Shown: in pieces, positions 44,791-55,589 of the stretch
Position numbering within the stretch: position 1 is the first letter of the stretch
How the letters are laid out: each line of letters starts with the position of its first letter
Source of the DNA: Hanleya hanleyi
Lineage: Eukaryota > Mollusca > Polyplacophora > Lepidopleurida > Hanleyidae
Direction of reading: 5' to 3'
Assembly: GCA_036873755.1 (NCBI GenBank)
Contig: JAVTVY010047861.1
Span: forward strand, 62,001-126,000
DNA: 64,000 nt
The notes under the pieces: model-generated
Database searches by the model: none
What the model was told of the DNA's origin: nothing
What the model saw: the letters and a program-made list of their open reading frames with translations, nothing else
Translations under genes and position numbers: made by a program

Positions 44791-47135
44791 TTTTTTCTCG
44801 AAATAGCACATGCTGCGCATTTCAATTTCATGTCATGACTACAATGATAACGCAATCGAGCTAGAACTGTTACATATTGTGTACATATATTTTCTCTTGT
44901 CGTTACATTAAAACACAATTATTTATAGGACATGTTATTTTTTCGATTTCAACCGCACCACGGCCAAAATCCCGCCTTATCGTACATCTCCTTCGTCTCG
45001 TCTGTGGATTTCACCAAACAATCGAAAGTATTTCTTAAATTTAAACTGAATTTAGCACCATTTTTCTGTTCAAGAACTATTTCAACAAGAATGCTAGAGT
45101 TCAGAGAACAGAGTTGCCAAATTTCGGACAGATGTCAACAAAAATATTTTGACGACACACCCATGTCTAGACAATTTTTCTTTCATGGCTCTCTACGGTG
45201 GAAATCACGATTTTATATGAGATCTAGTGAGCCAAGCCTTAAAGGAATAGAAAACCCTAAATCGATGCATACTAATATCGAAAGAACTATATCATCAGTA
45301 TTTTAAAAAAACCCAAACAAATCAGCTTTTCTAGTGATTCCGAATGAATGAGAACGTTTTGAAAATCAGAGCTATTGCCCAAATCAAGAATCCGTGGAGG
45401 TCGCCATTATAACAAGCCTGAGAGCCGTTAGCCAATGAAAATCCTTGAAATATCACCTGACAGTATTCCTGTGACGTAGTTGTGCTCTAGGCAGTGTAGC
45501 TAATAACATGTAGGCCAATTGTAAATTATTGTGTCGATGGCTTTTGACAGATCTGCGGATCTTTCTTCATGCTCCGAGACGATTATGAGGATCGTGATAT
45601 ATGAATGACGAATTGATATACAGGTTGATATGTGGCATTGTGCATATGATTTCACGAGCTCTCTTTCTGAGGTCACATCACCCGACAGTGGTAGAAGAAA
45701 CGCTGCTAATGCTGCCGTTGTTGTTGTTTAATGCTTTACCTTATTGGATAGAACCCGGATGACAACGGGATTTTTGTCGCAGCGCCATCTACATAAAAAC
45801 CGTATGACCTGTCAAACGTTACAGTCATTCCAACATGTCGCAGATCATGAAGTGTTAATGTGTGAACGATAAATCGTTGTTTACTCAACTGTAGAATTTT
45901 GCTAATTTTTTCTACCGATGATTTTGGAATCTGATGGCATAATTCTGTCATGCCGAGCAGTTATTTTTCACGATATCCACCAAAAGCATCAAATAATACA
46001 TTCAGAAAACCCAGAATAAAACATACATAAAGTTACAGATATCCATTGTAAATCAATTTTGAGATTTGTAATTTATTCAAGACTGATGCCAATTAGTTAC
46101 GTTGCTAAACACATGAATCTCATTAACATGAACTTCACATAAATAATACAAAGTTGAAGTAAAACAGCAGACTGTCAGGATTTCATAAGCGTATGTTTAC
46201 TCTCCTCTTTACTGCTGGTCAACGACAAATACAGTGTGATTAATAGACCGTGAATGGTATTTGAAGGACCAAGAACTGAGATACTAAAGCTATAGATGCA
46301 GGGTTATTCCCAGTATTTTAACTTACAGCTATGTGTATTCACTCTATCAACTGAAGTAAGTGTATTATCTATAATTCCTGAGAGGTTTGACTTGTGTCAA
46401 TAATGCTCACAGAAATATCAAAGGAAGGATTGTATGACAACCACAATTTGATCATCTTCGCTTACCATAGTCTAACACTACACGTGTTGCCTTGGCTGAA
46501 CGTAACACATTATCTGATCAGAATACGGGTTTGGTGATGTCATAGCTCTATAAATATTCCGTGGTCCATATTAGGAGAAGTGCAATGTTTGACCTCTTTA
46601 ACATTCAAATTTGATTGGCTATTCGAAGGAAATTAACATCAATACACCCACCACTTGCCATGTTTGGAGATCACACGGGCAGACATCAAAGAAAATCCTA
46701 GCTGCTCGATGTTGGCAAGCTCCTGTCTTGATTGGCTATATGACATCACGTGCGTTTCCTGGTCTGAACAGTTCACTCTATTCGTTAAGTCAAGGTAAAT
46801 GACGGAACGTTAGTGTAGTATTTAACTTGAAAATGTGAAGCTGGAATTTGATACACAACTGTCAGGATTGCATAAATTTGTCATTGATTCACAGGTAAAC
46901 CAGTACATATACCTGTACAAGGAGCTAGTCAGCAATTGGACAAACTTTATCCATGTTGGGTTAATACAAACAATGTAACCAAGACCACAGAATTATAAAA
47001 TGTTATCTAATGTCAACCATTGGATATTATCTGATTGGGAAATGTCACATTTATACATGTTTAACTTGAATTTTCAGCATCACACATGTCAAAATAAGAA
47101 AAGTAAATAAATTCTAGATCACAAAGGAAATTAAT
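44791..47135. other. No gene recognised
   Basis: The longest plus frame (44932-45306, 124 codons) has no motif and no nearby promoter. Nothing else seen. Confidence 0.4.
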
Positions 47136-47139
47136 TGCA

Positions 47140-47507
47140 GCTCCAGCCATATCCTACTCATGTTCAGCGACCTGGAATACAGCAATATGTAACTTCTGTC
47201 TGTTCGAATTGGACAATTTTCATTTTATGAGAAATGTCCCCTTTCAGGGACCAAAATAATGCCCGTAAGGTAAAACTAACAACACCAAAACCTTTTCAGC
47301 CTTGTGTCTATCCTACAAGATCACTATACCCAAATTTCATGAAAATCAAACAAGCTGTAGGGAAAGTATCGTGTCAGAAAGGTTTATAATGTTCATTACT
47401 ACAGCGCAATCTAATGATCAATTGAAAACACGCAAACCCAACCAGGCAAATTCCCCAAACCTAGGTAGATAGCAAACAAAGTTTGACCCCCAAATCTCCA
47501 ACAGTTT
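47140..47507 (+). repeat. Dispersed repeat family copy (see 21340-22490)
   Basis: Carries the same block order: CCTGGAATACAGCAATATG, ACACCAAAACCTTTTCAGCC, ACCCAAATTTCATGAAAATC, CAAACAAGC and a terminal CAACAGTTTCAGAGA. Confidence 0.7.
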
Positions 47508-47760
47508 CAGAGAGTGAGTGAGTGAGTGAATAGAATTTAACGTCGCTTTCAACAATATTTCAGCTATATCACGAAGAAACAACTAAGCACCACCCAGCCC
47601 AGTTGTATTCCTGCTACTTCAAAGAAGAAATCTTTGAAGCAGCATGGAACCAGACACCCTCCAGACACCCTATAAAACACTGAGGACAGCGCACAAGTTC
47701 CTGTTGCTTCTCAGCAAAATGCATTGAAGCAACAGGAACCTGAACCCACCCAACCACTCG
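47508..47760 (+). mobile_element. Gastropod SINE-like copy 2
   Basis: Starts with (GAGT)n, then GTCGCTTTCAACAATATTTC and AGCTATATCACGA. It continues with two strong hairpins (TTCAAAGAAG...CTTTGAAGCA and CCTGTTGCTT...AAGCAACAGG) and is inserted within the dispersed repeat family, whose CAGTTTCAGAGAT sequence reappears at about 47762. Confidence 0.7.
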
Positions 47761-47935
47761 CCAGTTTCAGAGATAAGGACGCTTAAACGGCAATGGTGGC
47801 GATGACGAATTTTGAAATTCAGCTACCATTGGATCGCAAAAGGAATAAATTATAGCTCCAGCCATACCATATTTATGTTCGGCAACCTGGAATACACTGA
47901 TATATAACTTATTTCTGTTCAAAAGGGTCAATTTT

Positions 47936-49003
47936 TAGCTCATCTGGGCCGAAGGCCCGATGGGCTTATGTCATGGCCTGATTGTCCGTCGTCCGTCGTG
48001 CGTCGTTCGTAAACATCTTCTTCTCTGAAACCCCTTGGCTGATTAAGCTGAAACTTGGCAGGCACGTTTCCCCCAATTTTAATTTGCCAGTGAAATTTTG
48101 TCATCATTATTTTTTGGTAACTGCTTCATGGATCTTTCTCAAATTTGATACACCGGTTCCCCTTTGGGTCTAGTTGTACAACATGTGTAGTTTAGTCCAA
48201 TTTGAATATCCAATATGGCCACCAGGCGGCCATCTTGGATTTCCCCATGAAAATTTGTTATCGCGATTTCTCAGGAACTACTGCGTAGATCTTTCTCAAA
48301 TTTGGTACACATGTTCCCATTGGGGTCTAGTTGTGCAAGATACCTTTTGTGGTCGGATTCAAAAATCCAGTATGGCCGCCACCAGGTGGCCATCTTGGAT
48401 TTCCCGATGAAACATTGTTATCGCGATGTCTCAGGAACTACTTCATGGATCTTTCTCAAATTTGGTACACAGGTTCCCCTTGGGGTCTAGTTGTGCAAGA
48501 GACCTTTTGTGGTCTGATTCAAAAATCCAATACGGCCACCAAGCGGCCATCTTGGATTTTCCCATGAAACATTGTTATCGTGATTTCTCATGAACTACTG
48601 CATGGATCTTTCTCAAATTTGCTACACAGGTTCCCCTTGGGGTCTAGTTGTGCAAGATACCTTTTCTGCTCTGATTCAAAAATGCAATATGGCCACCAGG
48701 CGGCCATCTTGGATTTCCCTATGAAATTTATCAGGAACTACTGCATGGATCTTTGTCAGATTGAGTACACAGGTTTCCCTTGGGGTTCAGTTCTTCAATA
48801 TACATTTTTTGGTCCATTTCGAAAATCCAATATGGCCACATCTTGAATTTCTCATGAAACTTTGTTATCATGAAATCTCAGGAAATTAGTGCATGGATCA
48901 TTTAGTGTTCAGGGGGCACAACACAAGTTAGAAACTCATCTATTGCAGTTCTTCAGTAAAAAGTTGTTTCAGCTACTTTCTCCAGTTACAGCCAGATGAG
49001 CTA
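47936..49003 (+). mobile_element. 1,068-bp element with short inverted ends and internal tandem repeats
   Basis: TAGCTCATCTGG at 47936 and CCAGATGAGCTA ending at 49003 are inverted ends. The left end is followed by a GGGCCGAAGGCCC hairpin and (GTCC/GTCGT)n. The core (48085-48900) is about five diverged units of 120-160 bp with CTTTCTCAAATTTGGTACAC, GGTTCCCCTTGGGGTCTAGT, GTTGTGCAAGATACC and GGCCATCTTGGATTT. Plus-strand frames across the units are repeat artefacts. It splits a copy of the dispersed repeat: the sequence before 47936 and after 49003 joins into the family order seen at 47200-47280. Confidence 0.75.
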
Positions 49004-49396
49004 CAGTGCCGTGGCACTAACTTTATTTAATGAAAACTTAGAGTTTGCCAAAATCATGCCTTCAGCATCATGCTAACAAAACCAAAACCTTTTCAGCTCT
49101 TTGTCTATCCTACGATATCACTATACACAAATTACATGACAATCGAACAAGCCATTGGAAAAAAATTCGTGTCAGAAAGGTTTACAGCGTTCATAACTAC
49201 AGCGTCATATAGTTATCAAATAAAAATATGACAACACAACCAGGAAAATTTTCCAGGCCTTTCTACACAGCAAACAAAGTTTATCAAAAAATCCCCAACG
49301 GTTTCCGAGATATGGACGTTTGAAATGAGGACGACGGCGGCGGCGTAGTTTCTCGGTATTACATAAGAGCATCCACTTTGTGAAAATGCTCTAATT
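49004..49396 (+). repeat. Right half of the split dispersed repeat
   Basis: Runs AACAAAACCAAAACCTTTTC to a closing hairpin AGAGCATCCACTTTGTGAAA with ATGCTCT (49365-49394), the same end as at 22450-22476. Confidence 0.7.
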
Positions 49397-49798
49397 ACGC
49401 ATGCATTGTAGCAAATACTAATGACACAATTGTCGCAATTGGGACAAATGTTTCATCAGCAGTTCTCAGGTGGCCAGCAGGCGAACAAATGGTACCGAGC
49501 ACGTTAACGATTATTGTCACTGCGACCAGTAATTATCTGATGTAAAAATATATCACAGATGATCGATGTACGCGCTCAGAATTTATCTGTAACAACGTTG
49601 ATGGGGTCAGACAGCGAAACTAATTACTGGATACCCGTGAATGTTAGTCCTGACTGACCGGTTTTTAGGAATGATGGTCCCACCTGGACACGATAGTTGG
49701 CCAAAATGAATCCGGAATAGGGAAATGATTGTTCGGCCGCATGAAGGATCGTCCGAAAGATTATCCGCCACATTCTTATGAAAAATGATTGCCACAAT
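49397..49798. other. No gene recognised
   Basis: The GGAATGATGGTCC-type stretch at 49668-49700 resembles sequence near 50655 and 54780, perhaps part of another dispersed repeat. Confidence 0.35.
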
Positions 49799-49996
49799 AA
49801 TGAGTGAGTGAGTGAGTGAGCGAGTGAATAAGAGTTAACGTCGCTTTCAACAATATACCATATATCATCACGTCATATCACGACGTTTGGGTACTATTTC
49901 TTTTCACACCCGGGAACCCAACGGGTAGGTACCTATTGCTTTTTCCACCCGGTCAGTCAGTCGCCTCTTACGAAAAGCTGTCCGAAGAGCTAAAAT
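49799..49996 (+). mobile_element. Gastropod SINE-like copy 3
   Basis: (GAGT)n, then TTAACGTCGCTTTCAACAAT, ATATCACGACGTTTGG, CACACCCGGGAACCCAACGG and AGTCGCCTCTTACGAAAAGC. Its right end abuts the retroelement copy starting at 49997. Confidence 0.75.
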
Positions 49997-50705
49997 ACAA
50001 GCGTTTAGTCCGTCATTCAGTATTAAGCCGTCGTCCATTCAAAAATTCTTGCGTCCATAATCCAAACACTTAATTAATATAACAGCATTAGCACCAAAAT
50101 CCAAAGCATAGATCACAGTATATACAAATAGGCTAGTTTCCTGCAAGTGGGGGGATTTGGTTTGTTGTCACACTAAATGTTATTTCACCCATATGATGCG
50201 GTCACCAGCGAAGCGCCTTAAAAAACTCAGCCATACTCACGGTTATTCCACCAGGGAAGCGCCTAAACTACTCGGCCACCGAGGACCCTTCCTGCAAGAC
50301 AGAATCGGTCAACAGTTTTCAATGATGCCGGCAAGACATCATGATTTTCCAAAAATATCAAATCCGTATCGCTGATCAGTATTCTTATAATCCATGTGAT
50401 TTTCGTTGAAGTTGTTATCTAGAGTATGATGTCACTTTGATTGTGCCTGTTCATATGAACATCATGTGGATCTTGAAATACATGGGTTCATACGGCCTCT
50501 AGTCCTGGGTTAAGCGGAATTAGACACAAGTTACGAAACGTAACACCATAGACCTTACCGGCACATTCGTATTTTGCAATCAGAATGCGATATGTATCCA
50601 CCAAATTTTGAGTGGAGGCGCTTGTTTGGGTGTGCAAAGTGAAAACGAATGATGGTCCGATCTCAGGAATGATAGCCCCCGTCCACTTCCCGGAACGATT
50701 GCTCG
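49997..50705 (-). mobile_element. YIDD retroelement copy, C-terminal RT edge plus 3' UTR, with a nested SINE
   Basis: It matches the minus-strand element at 53044-53540. The 3' end is the ACAAGCGTTTAGTCCGTCAT side, followed (on the plus strand) by CCGTCGTCCATT and GCGTCCATAATCC, then CGGTCAACAGTTTTCAATGA. At 50540-50612 the minus strand still reads DTYRILIAKYE, aligning with the 53 kb copy. The rest of the RT is missing. A 141-bp SINE interrupts it. Confidence 0.8.
50138..50298 (-). mobile_element. Small tRNA-like SINE with 10-bp target duplication
   Basis: TTCCTGCAAG occurs at 50138-50147 and 50289-50298; the uninterrupted site reads TTTCCTGCAAGAGAG in the 53 kb copy. On the minus strand the 141-bp insert starts GGGTCCTCGGTGGCCGAGTA, containing a Ser/Leu-type A box, then AGGCGCTTCCCTGG. 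A second A-box-like segment follows (TATGGCTGAG and AAGGCGCTTCGCTGG), so it looks dimeric. A G-rich end (CCCCCCA on the minus strand) closes it. Confidence 0.75.
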
Positions 50706-51436
50706 GCATATATCAAGGGTGGCCATCCACGTATGATTGTCTGATACTAGGAATAATTGTCCGGTATATAGGAATGATAGTACGATAGAGTTTAGTATAT
50801 GACCGTCGTTGGGCCCGTGATATACGTACGAGTTACTGCAAACACGGAGTCATACTGAAGCTACTGATGGAACGTCAAACGAGATAACTTTCGTCGACAA
50901 CTGTTGTCCTAGGAATGGAGAAGCTATACACAATGGAACCAATTAAGGCCTACTGGAAGGGTGCGAATCCATTTGAGAGTAAATTATAGAACCCACCGCC
51001 ATAACGCCCTCAACACCTGCCTGAACGTATCCAACTCCCGTCTTCACTCGGTGACGCTCTAACGTTGGGCAGTAAGCCCCCTCTAGGCTACCTCTACCGC
51101 CACACAAACTCACATATACCTAAACTCTAATATGTTAACGCCTTGACAGTCAGATATACAGAAATGAATAACAACAAGGATTATATGACATTTTATTATC
51201 ACCTCCATCACAACACACCCAATCTGGGGCGCCGCGATGGGAGGGTTTACAATTCAAGTATGATCTTATATCGTCCAATCAGAAGCTGCCCGTGCCAATC
51301 TCTGAATGAGTGAGGTACGAATAAGTGAGATACGAGTGAGTGAGTGAGTGAGTGCGGTACGGGTGTGTGAGTGACTGAGTGAATGGCAATGAGTGGTCAT
51401 AAAAGTTCCGTCGTGGACCATTAGACTCACTCTATA
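50706..51436. other. No gene; GTGA-type simple repeats
   Basis: 51302-51395 is an interrupted (GAGT/GTGA)n tract with GGTACGA/GATACGA insertions. Confidence 0.5.
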
Positions 51437-51442
51437 TCCACC

Positions 51443-52000
51443 TTGCGAGCATGCGCTATGTCGAGTACGTGTAAGTTCTGCCAGAAGACACTCTCTCGTC
51501 GAGACAATATGCTGAGATATTGGTTTGATGCATATAGGCAAGAGACACCGCCCAATCCACTCATTATCAGTACAGAGCATCCCTATACAATGACGGTCAA
51601 CGACCCGGCAGAGTGTGGCAAGACGTCCTGGGTGATCACATTCTTAGAGGAAAGGCCCATCAGCTATATTCGTATTGTGTGGTGCTACAGTCAGTGGCAG
51701 CCCGCCTATAAGACTATGCGCTTAAAGAATGTAAGCTTCGTCTCAGGCATTCCTCGCGATATCGATCAAGCTTATTTCTGCAATCTTGAGCAGACCAACG
51801 TGGTAGTCCTAGGTGATCTGACGGGTCTCTTTCCTCAAGGGAAGGCAACGACAAATATTGTCTTGAACAGCCAATACGTCGTGTAGTTCAGCAATCCCTT
51901 TGACAAGAGCGCAAATGCGCGTGTTCGCAAGTCGAATTTATCCTCGGAACAGTCACCGTTTCATGCAAACGTTTTAAGCCGCAACGAGTCGTCTGTATGG
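51443..52000 (+). pseudogene. Polinton A32/FtsK-HerA-type packaging ATPase, broken
   Basis: The first frame (51443-51886, 147 codons) starts with a C2H2-like finger, CKFCQKTLSRRDNMLRY, whose histidine positions are not kept. It then has NDPAECGKTSW where the P-loop should be (Gly-Lys-Thr kept, the start of the loop changed), RIVWCYSQWQPAYKT, the characteristic tyrosine-tryptophan block after the P-loop, and NVVVLGDLTG where the Walker B acidic pair should be; one acidic position is Gly. After this the protein is shorter than expected. A stop comes at 51885, but the same frame goes on with FSNPFDKS, a family-like block. P-loop and Walker B changes plus the stop argue for an inactive copy. In intact elements the protein would pump DNA into capsids. 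Confidence 0.75.
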
Positions 52001-52320
52001 CTACCTGTTCGTGGTCTTCAAAGTTCACAACCCGAGAATCGCCGATTGACGACCCACTTGTTACCTGGCAACCACCACGAAGTCAGCGTCTGCACCACTC
52101 AAACCATCCACCGAGTCCACACAAGGAAACGCGGGTCCCTATCAGGCCTGCTCCCATAGAGCGGGCTCTATTCATACCACTATCTCCAGTTTACTCTCAT
52201 CACCCAACCGTGACGGCCCAGCCCAACTCCGTTCAAGGGAATCACACGACCAACGCTGTGAACACATCACTACGGCGGGATCTCTCCAACGAAACCACAA
52301 ACGCCGAGTTGGGTTAGGCG

Positions 52321-52527
52321 TTGGAGGCCACAGTAAACGAGTTTCATCACAGAGGATATTTGAAAGAGGAGGGAGCAATTTTAGCCCACAACACATTGGC
52401 ACAGAGACTGCGACGAGCTTTACGTCAACAGTATGTCGACCTCTTGGTTCATGTGAAATCACTGGACAAGGATCCGGTCCATATGGAGATCGACCAAACA
52501 GCGTCGATGTTGAAACCCCGGGTATGA
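52321..52527 (+). pseudogene. Polinton late-gene fragment (coiled, unnamed)
   Basis: A 68-codon frame rich in Leu, Arg, Gln and His, with NTLAQRLRRALRQQYVDLLV. Its position after the ATPase and its amphipathic character suggest one of the PX/PY-type late proteins, but I do not recognise it firmly. It overlaps nothing else on this strand. Confidence 0.35.
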
Positions 52528-52677
52528 GCTGGGCAGCGGCATATACCAAAGCGATCGCTCAAATGAAACACCTGTTGGAAGGCATCATTTAGATCAAAAG
52601 CGTGCACAATTAAACTATAAATAGCCGACACAATCTTTCTTACTACACCAGGAGCACCAGGGCATCCACGTTGCTAA

Positions 52678-52965
52678 ATGTAAACTTTGAACCCGACGAC
52701 GGGGATATTATATCTGAAGCTTTACACCAAGCCGACGTTCGAGTCGGCGCCCCAGGCCGTTTCGATGAATTACAATCCGAGACCGAGAGTGCCCTACGCC
52801 AATGAGAAAGCACAGATGCTATTATTGAGACGTCCGATGCAACTCTACGCAGGCGAGAAAGCATGCGCTGTCTTCTTGACATGCCCATGGATGACATCCA
52901 ATGGGTGACCCGGGATTGTCGTCTGCTGCATAAGAAACAGATACTACCCAAAGACGATACTTGAG
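52678..52965 (+). pseudogene. Polinton late-gene fragment, acidic, with internal stop
   Basis: The frame reads NVNFEPDDGDIISEALHQAD, is interrupted by TGA at about 52804, and resumes with STDAIIETSD and then MPMDDIQWVTRDCRLLHKKQ to a stop near 52963. A following segment (NLLTLQEVFETFMETQLETG, about 52970-53030) may continue it. Function unknown; the codon-level continuity across the stop argues it was once one gene. Confidence 0.4.
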
Positions 52966-53043
52966 CCCAAAATCTGCTGACACTGCAGGAGGTATTCGAG
53001 ACCTTTATGGAAACGCAGTTGGAGACGGGAAATTACAATAGTT

Positions 53044-53945
53044 ACAAGCGTCTAGTCCGTCATTCATAATCCAGCCGTCGTCCATTAGAGAATATCCGCG
53101 TCCATAATCCAAAGACCTATTCCATTTCCATATAACAGTATTAGCACCAAATTCAAAAAGACAAAAAGTATACATAAACATAGGCTTGTTTCCTGCAAGA
53201 GAGAAGCGGTCAACAGTTTTCAATGATGCCGGCAAGACATCATGATGTTCCAAAATATCAAATCCGTATCGCTGATCAGTATTCTTAATCCATAATATTC
53301 GTTATAGAGTAGTCATCTAAAAATGATGTACCTCAGTCACGCTTTGATTGTGACTGTTCATATGAGTACCATGAGGATCTTGAAGTACATGGGTTCATAC
53401 GGCCCCTAGCCCGGGTTAAGCGGAATTAGACACAAGTTACGAAACGTAGCGCCATAGATCTTGCACGCTACGTTCGTATTTTGCTATCAGCATGCGATAT
53501 GTATCGCCAAATTTGAGAAACTTTGAGTGGAGGCGCTTGGTGGAATAGCCCTGTTTTATAAGTTTCTGCAACAGTATTTTGTGACGTTGATTAAAATCAT
53601 CACATTTAACACAGGATCTAGCAAATGCTACTAAGCGAGATATGTATACGCCATATGCAGGTCCCACTGGAATATTACTATCCAGAAAGGGATAGTTTAC
53701 GATGTCGAAATTGTAATCATCTCTTTGTCATAAAGTCGACGAGAGAGAATGCCCGCTTCATTTTTGTAGAGATATAGATCTAAATATGATGTGCCTGTGG
53801 GGCTATCTGTAGTTTCCTTCAAATCCAGTGAAGGTGGATATATATCCTTCACTGCGTCATTTATATAGCGATTATCCACAGCGAGAAGATCGTCTATATA
53901 GCGTTTGGTGAATGAGAGCAGAAGCAACTGTTGATGGAGTGGACC
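53044..53945 (-). mobile_element. YIDD-type retroelement (Penelope-like?), best copy, RT C-terminal half plus 3' UTR
   Basis: On the minus strand the RT frame begins just above 53927. LLLLSFTKRYIDDLLAVDNR carries the catalytic Asp pair of the palm. It continues with IYPPSLDLK, SYLDLYLYKNE and a C-terminal part at 53667-53437 with PAYGVYISRLVAFAR, a HxxLLQKLIKQGY block and KFGDTYRMLIAKYE. A frameshift near 53700 separates the two parts. The 3' UTR (53044-53436) ends in CGGACTAGACGCTTGTAA, the same end as the other copies. The spacing of YIDD, SYLDL and PAYGVY blocks matches a widespread animal RT group that I place tentatively with Penelope-like elements; the exact clade is uncertain. 5' truncated. 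Confidence 0.8.
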
Positions 53946-54192
53946 CCCTAGGACACTTGGTCTTCATGATGGACCTATGCGTGGGATCGCCGTTCATTTT
54001 AAACGGCAACTGGCTATACTTTTCATAGATCACCATGGATCTTTTCCTGATATGGGGGCGCATTTGAATGCAAGCCTCTTGCAAGTTATCCTGTTCGTCG
54101 TCCTCGATCGCTGCAACGCGGGTATTAATGGCAACTGTCAAAATACGGTCCCAAAATGTGGTTACATTTTTCCTCACCCAGGCTTCCCCCAA
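53935..54192 (-). other. Unidentified open frame upstream of the YIDD retroelement
   Basis: The minus-strand frame starts ATG at 54192 and overlaps the start of the RT sequence in another phase. It reads coherently: RVAAIEDDEQDNLQEA, CIQMRPHIRKRSMVIYEKY, SQLPFKMNGDPTHR. The charged helix followed by a basic Tyr-rich stretch looks like a real, once-coding segment. I do not recognise it; it may belong to the retroelement N-terminus or to a neighbouring virus-like element. Confidence 0.35.
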
Positions 54193-54267
54193 TGTCTACA
54201 TCATAGACTCTTGACTATCGAAATATGCAAAAAATTTGTTAAAAAGGAAATGATATTCATTTTCAGG

Positions 54268-54440
54268 AGAGAGAGAGAGAATTAGGGTTTAACGTCGCAT
54301 TCAGCAATATTTCAGCTATATAGCGACTATTCATTTTCAACGACCTGTTGACAGCATCACTGCAGTCCGCTAGTGGGGAATAATTGATCATGCATAGAGA
54401 ATCTCCTTGGAAGTAGGGAGTCATCAATGTTACAGTTTAG
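54268..54440 (+). mobile_element. Gastropod SINE-like copy 4, short
   Basis: (GA)n start, then AGGGTTTAACGTCGCATTCA, GCAATATTTCAGCTATATAG and CAGTCCGCTAGTGG. Confidence 0.6.
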
Positions 54441-55585
54441 TATAAAACTCTCAACAGACTTTGACAATCACGCTTATTCTTTTATTTATATGCGATGGAC
54501 AGCTTGGACCCCACCAACATTTCTGATGGTCAGAAGCTTTTCATGGTGGACTTTAGAAGTCCCCCCCTTATCATAAATTATGATTCAATGAGTTGTCCTT
54601 GATTTTTCAATTAATTGCGTGCTATGTATACCCTTAGCAAACCAGTAAACAAAAAGTGCCCAATAACTGGCAGGTAATGCCCAGCGCGAAACGAAACTAT
54701 AAAAAGAGAATTAGCGAGGGGAATTCTTGTTGCGGAGGATTAACTTTAAGGCCAGAAGCGCGAAACTCTTGCAGTGTTGTGGACCATCATTCCGGACAAT
54801 CATTCCTGGATGACCATCATTCCCAAATCTCGTTACAGTAAGCAGAATGGAGATATGTTGATGTGTTGGCACACTAAGGATGGAGATATACCTGCTAGAA
54901 ATCGACCTGCCTAAAACTGGAAATACTGCTTGAACTCCCGAGTGGCCTGAAAGCCCAATAGCGAAATAACCCAACTTTCGTCGTGAAAGTACAGCCATGA
55001 AGATTCACAATAGAAACAAGTAGCACAGTATAGATGATACGTATTACCATAGAGAAGATTAGTGCCACCAGTACTTGGAATCACCAAATCAGGTAAACGC
55101 CGTTTCTAACAGACTCTTGACTAACCGATTGTCGATGCAGGCGCTGATGTCTATACGCCAGATCTTCACTGGGTGACTGCTAAGTCAAACCCTACCCATA
55201 TAAAAACCCGAAGAGCAGGGGTTTTCGAACAGTAATGCTAGAGACCAAAAATGTATTAAACTCCCAAAACGCATAAATCACCATACAAAGATATATTCAT
55301 AGCGGGTTCTTGAAGCTGTACCACCAAGCTCTTTTTTCAACCCTGTTGACGAGGGCCCTTCAGGACGTAAAAGCATTTTGGGAAAAGTATTGCACCATTA
55401 TTTCTAAAAACTCTGGCGTTGAATGTATGTAGGTAGATATTGAAAAACTTTATGTTGAATGTCACATACCGTACAAACATGTATCTGCATGGGATTTCTC
55501 GACTCCCTATAATGCAATCCATCTAGTTCATTAAGAGCCGATATACTAACGTCAGGAGCCATAAAGCATTCTTTAGCTCTCCTAC
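54441..55585. other. No gene recognised
   Basis: ATCATTCC/GGACAATC words near 54785-54830 resemble 49668 and 50655. Otherwise AT-rich and featureless. Confidence 0.4.
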
Positions 55586-55589
55586 ATAC

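Larger units (their letters stand above)
51437..53036 (+). mobile_element. Polinton (Maverick) remnant: packaging ATPase and downstream virion-type frames
   Basis: The plus strand carries an ATPase pseudogene (51443-52000) and then three further damaged frames with little intergenic space, in the arrangement of Polinton late genes. The right edge coincides with the 3' end of the minus-strand YIDD retroelement at 53044, so the Polinton sequence may have been cut by that insertion. No terminal inverted repeats, polymerase or integrase were found. Confidence 0.7.

Noticed and set aside
44932..45306. 124-codon plus-strand frame as a gene
   Set aside because: It has no domain, promoter or splice signal, and its length is compatible with chance in 64 kb.
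48174..48846. Plus-strand frames of 60-90 codons containing WPPGGHLGF-like repeats
   Set aside because: They come from the tandem units of the 1,068-bp element, not from a repeat protein.
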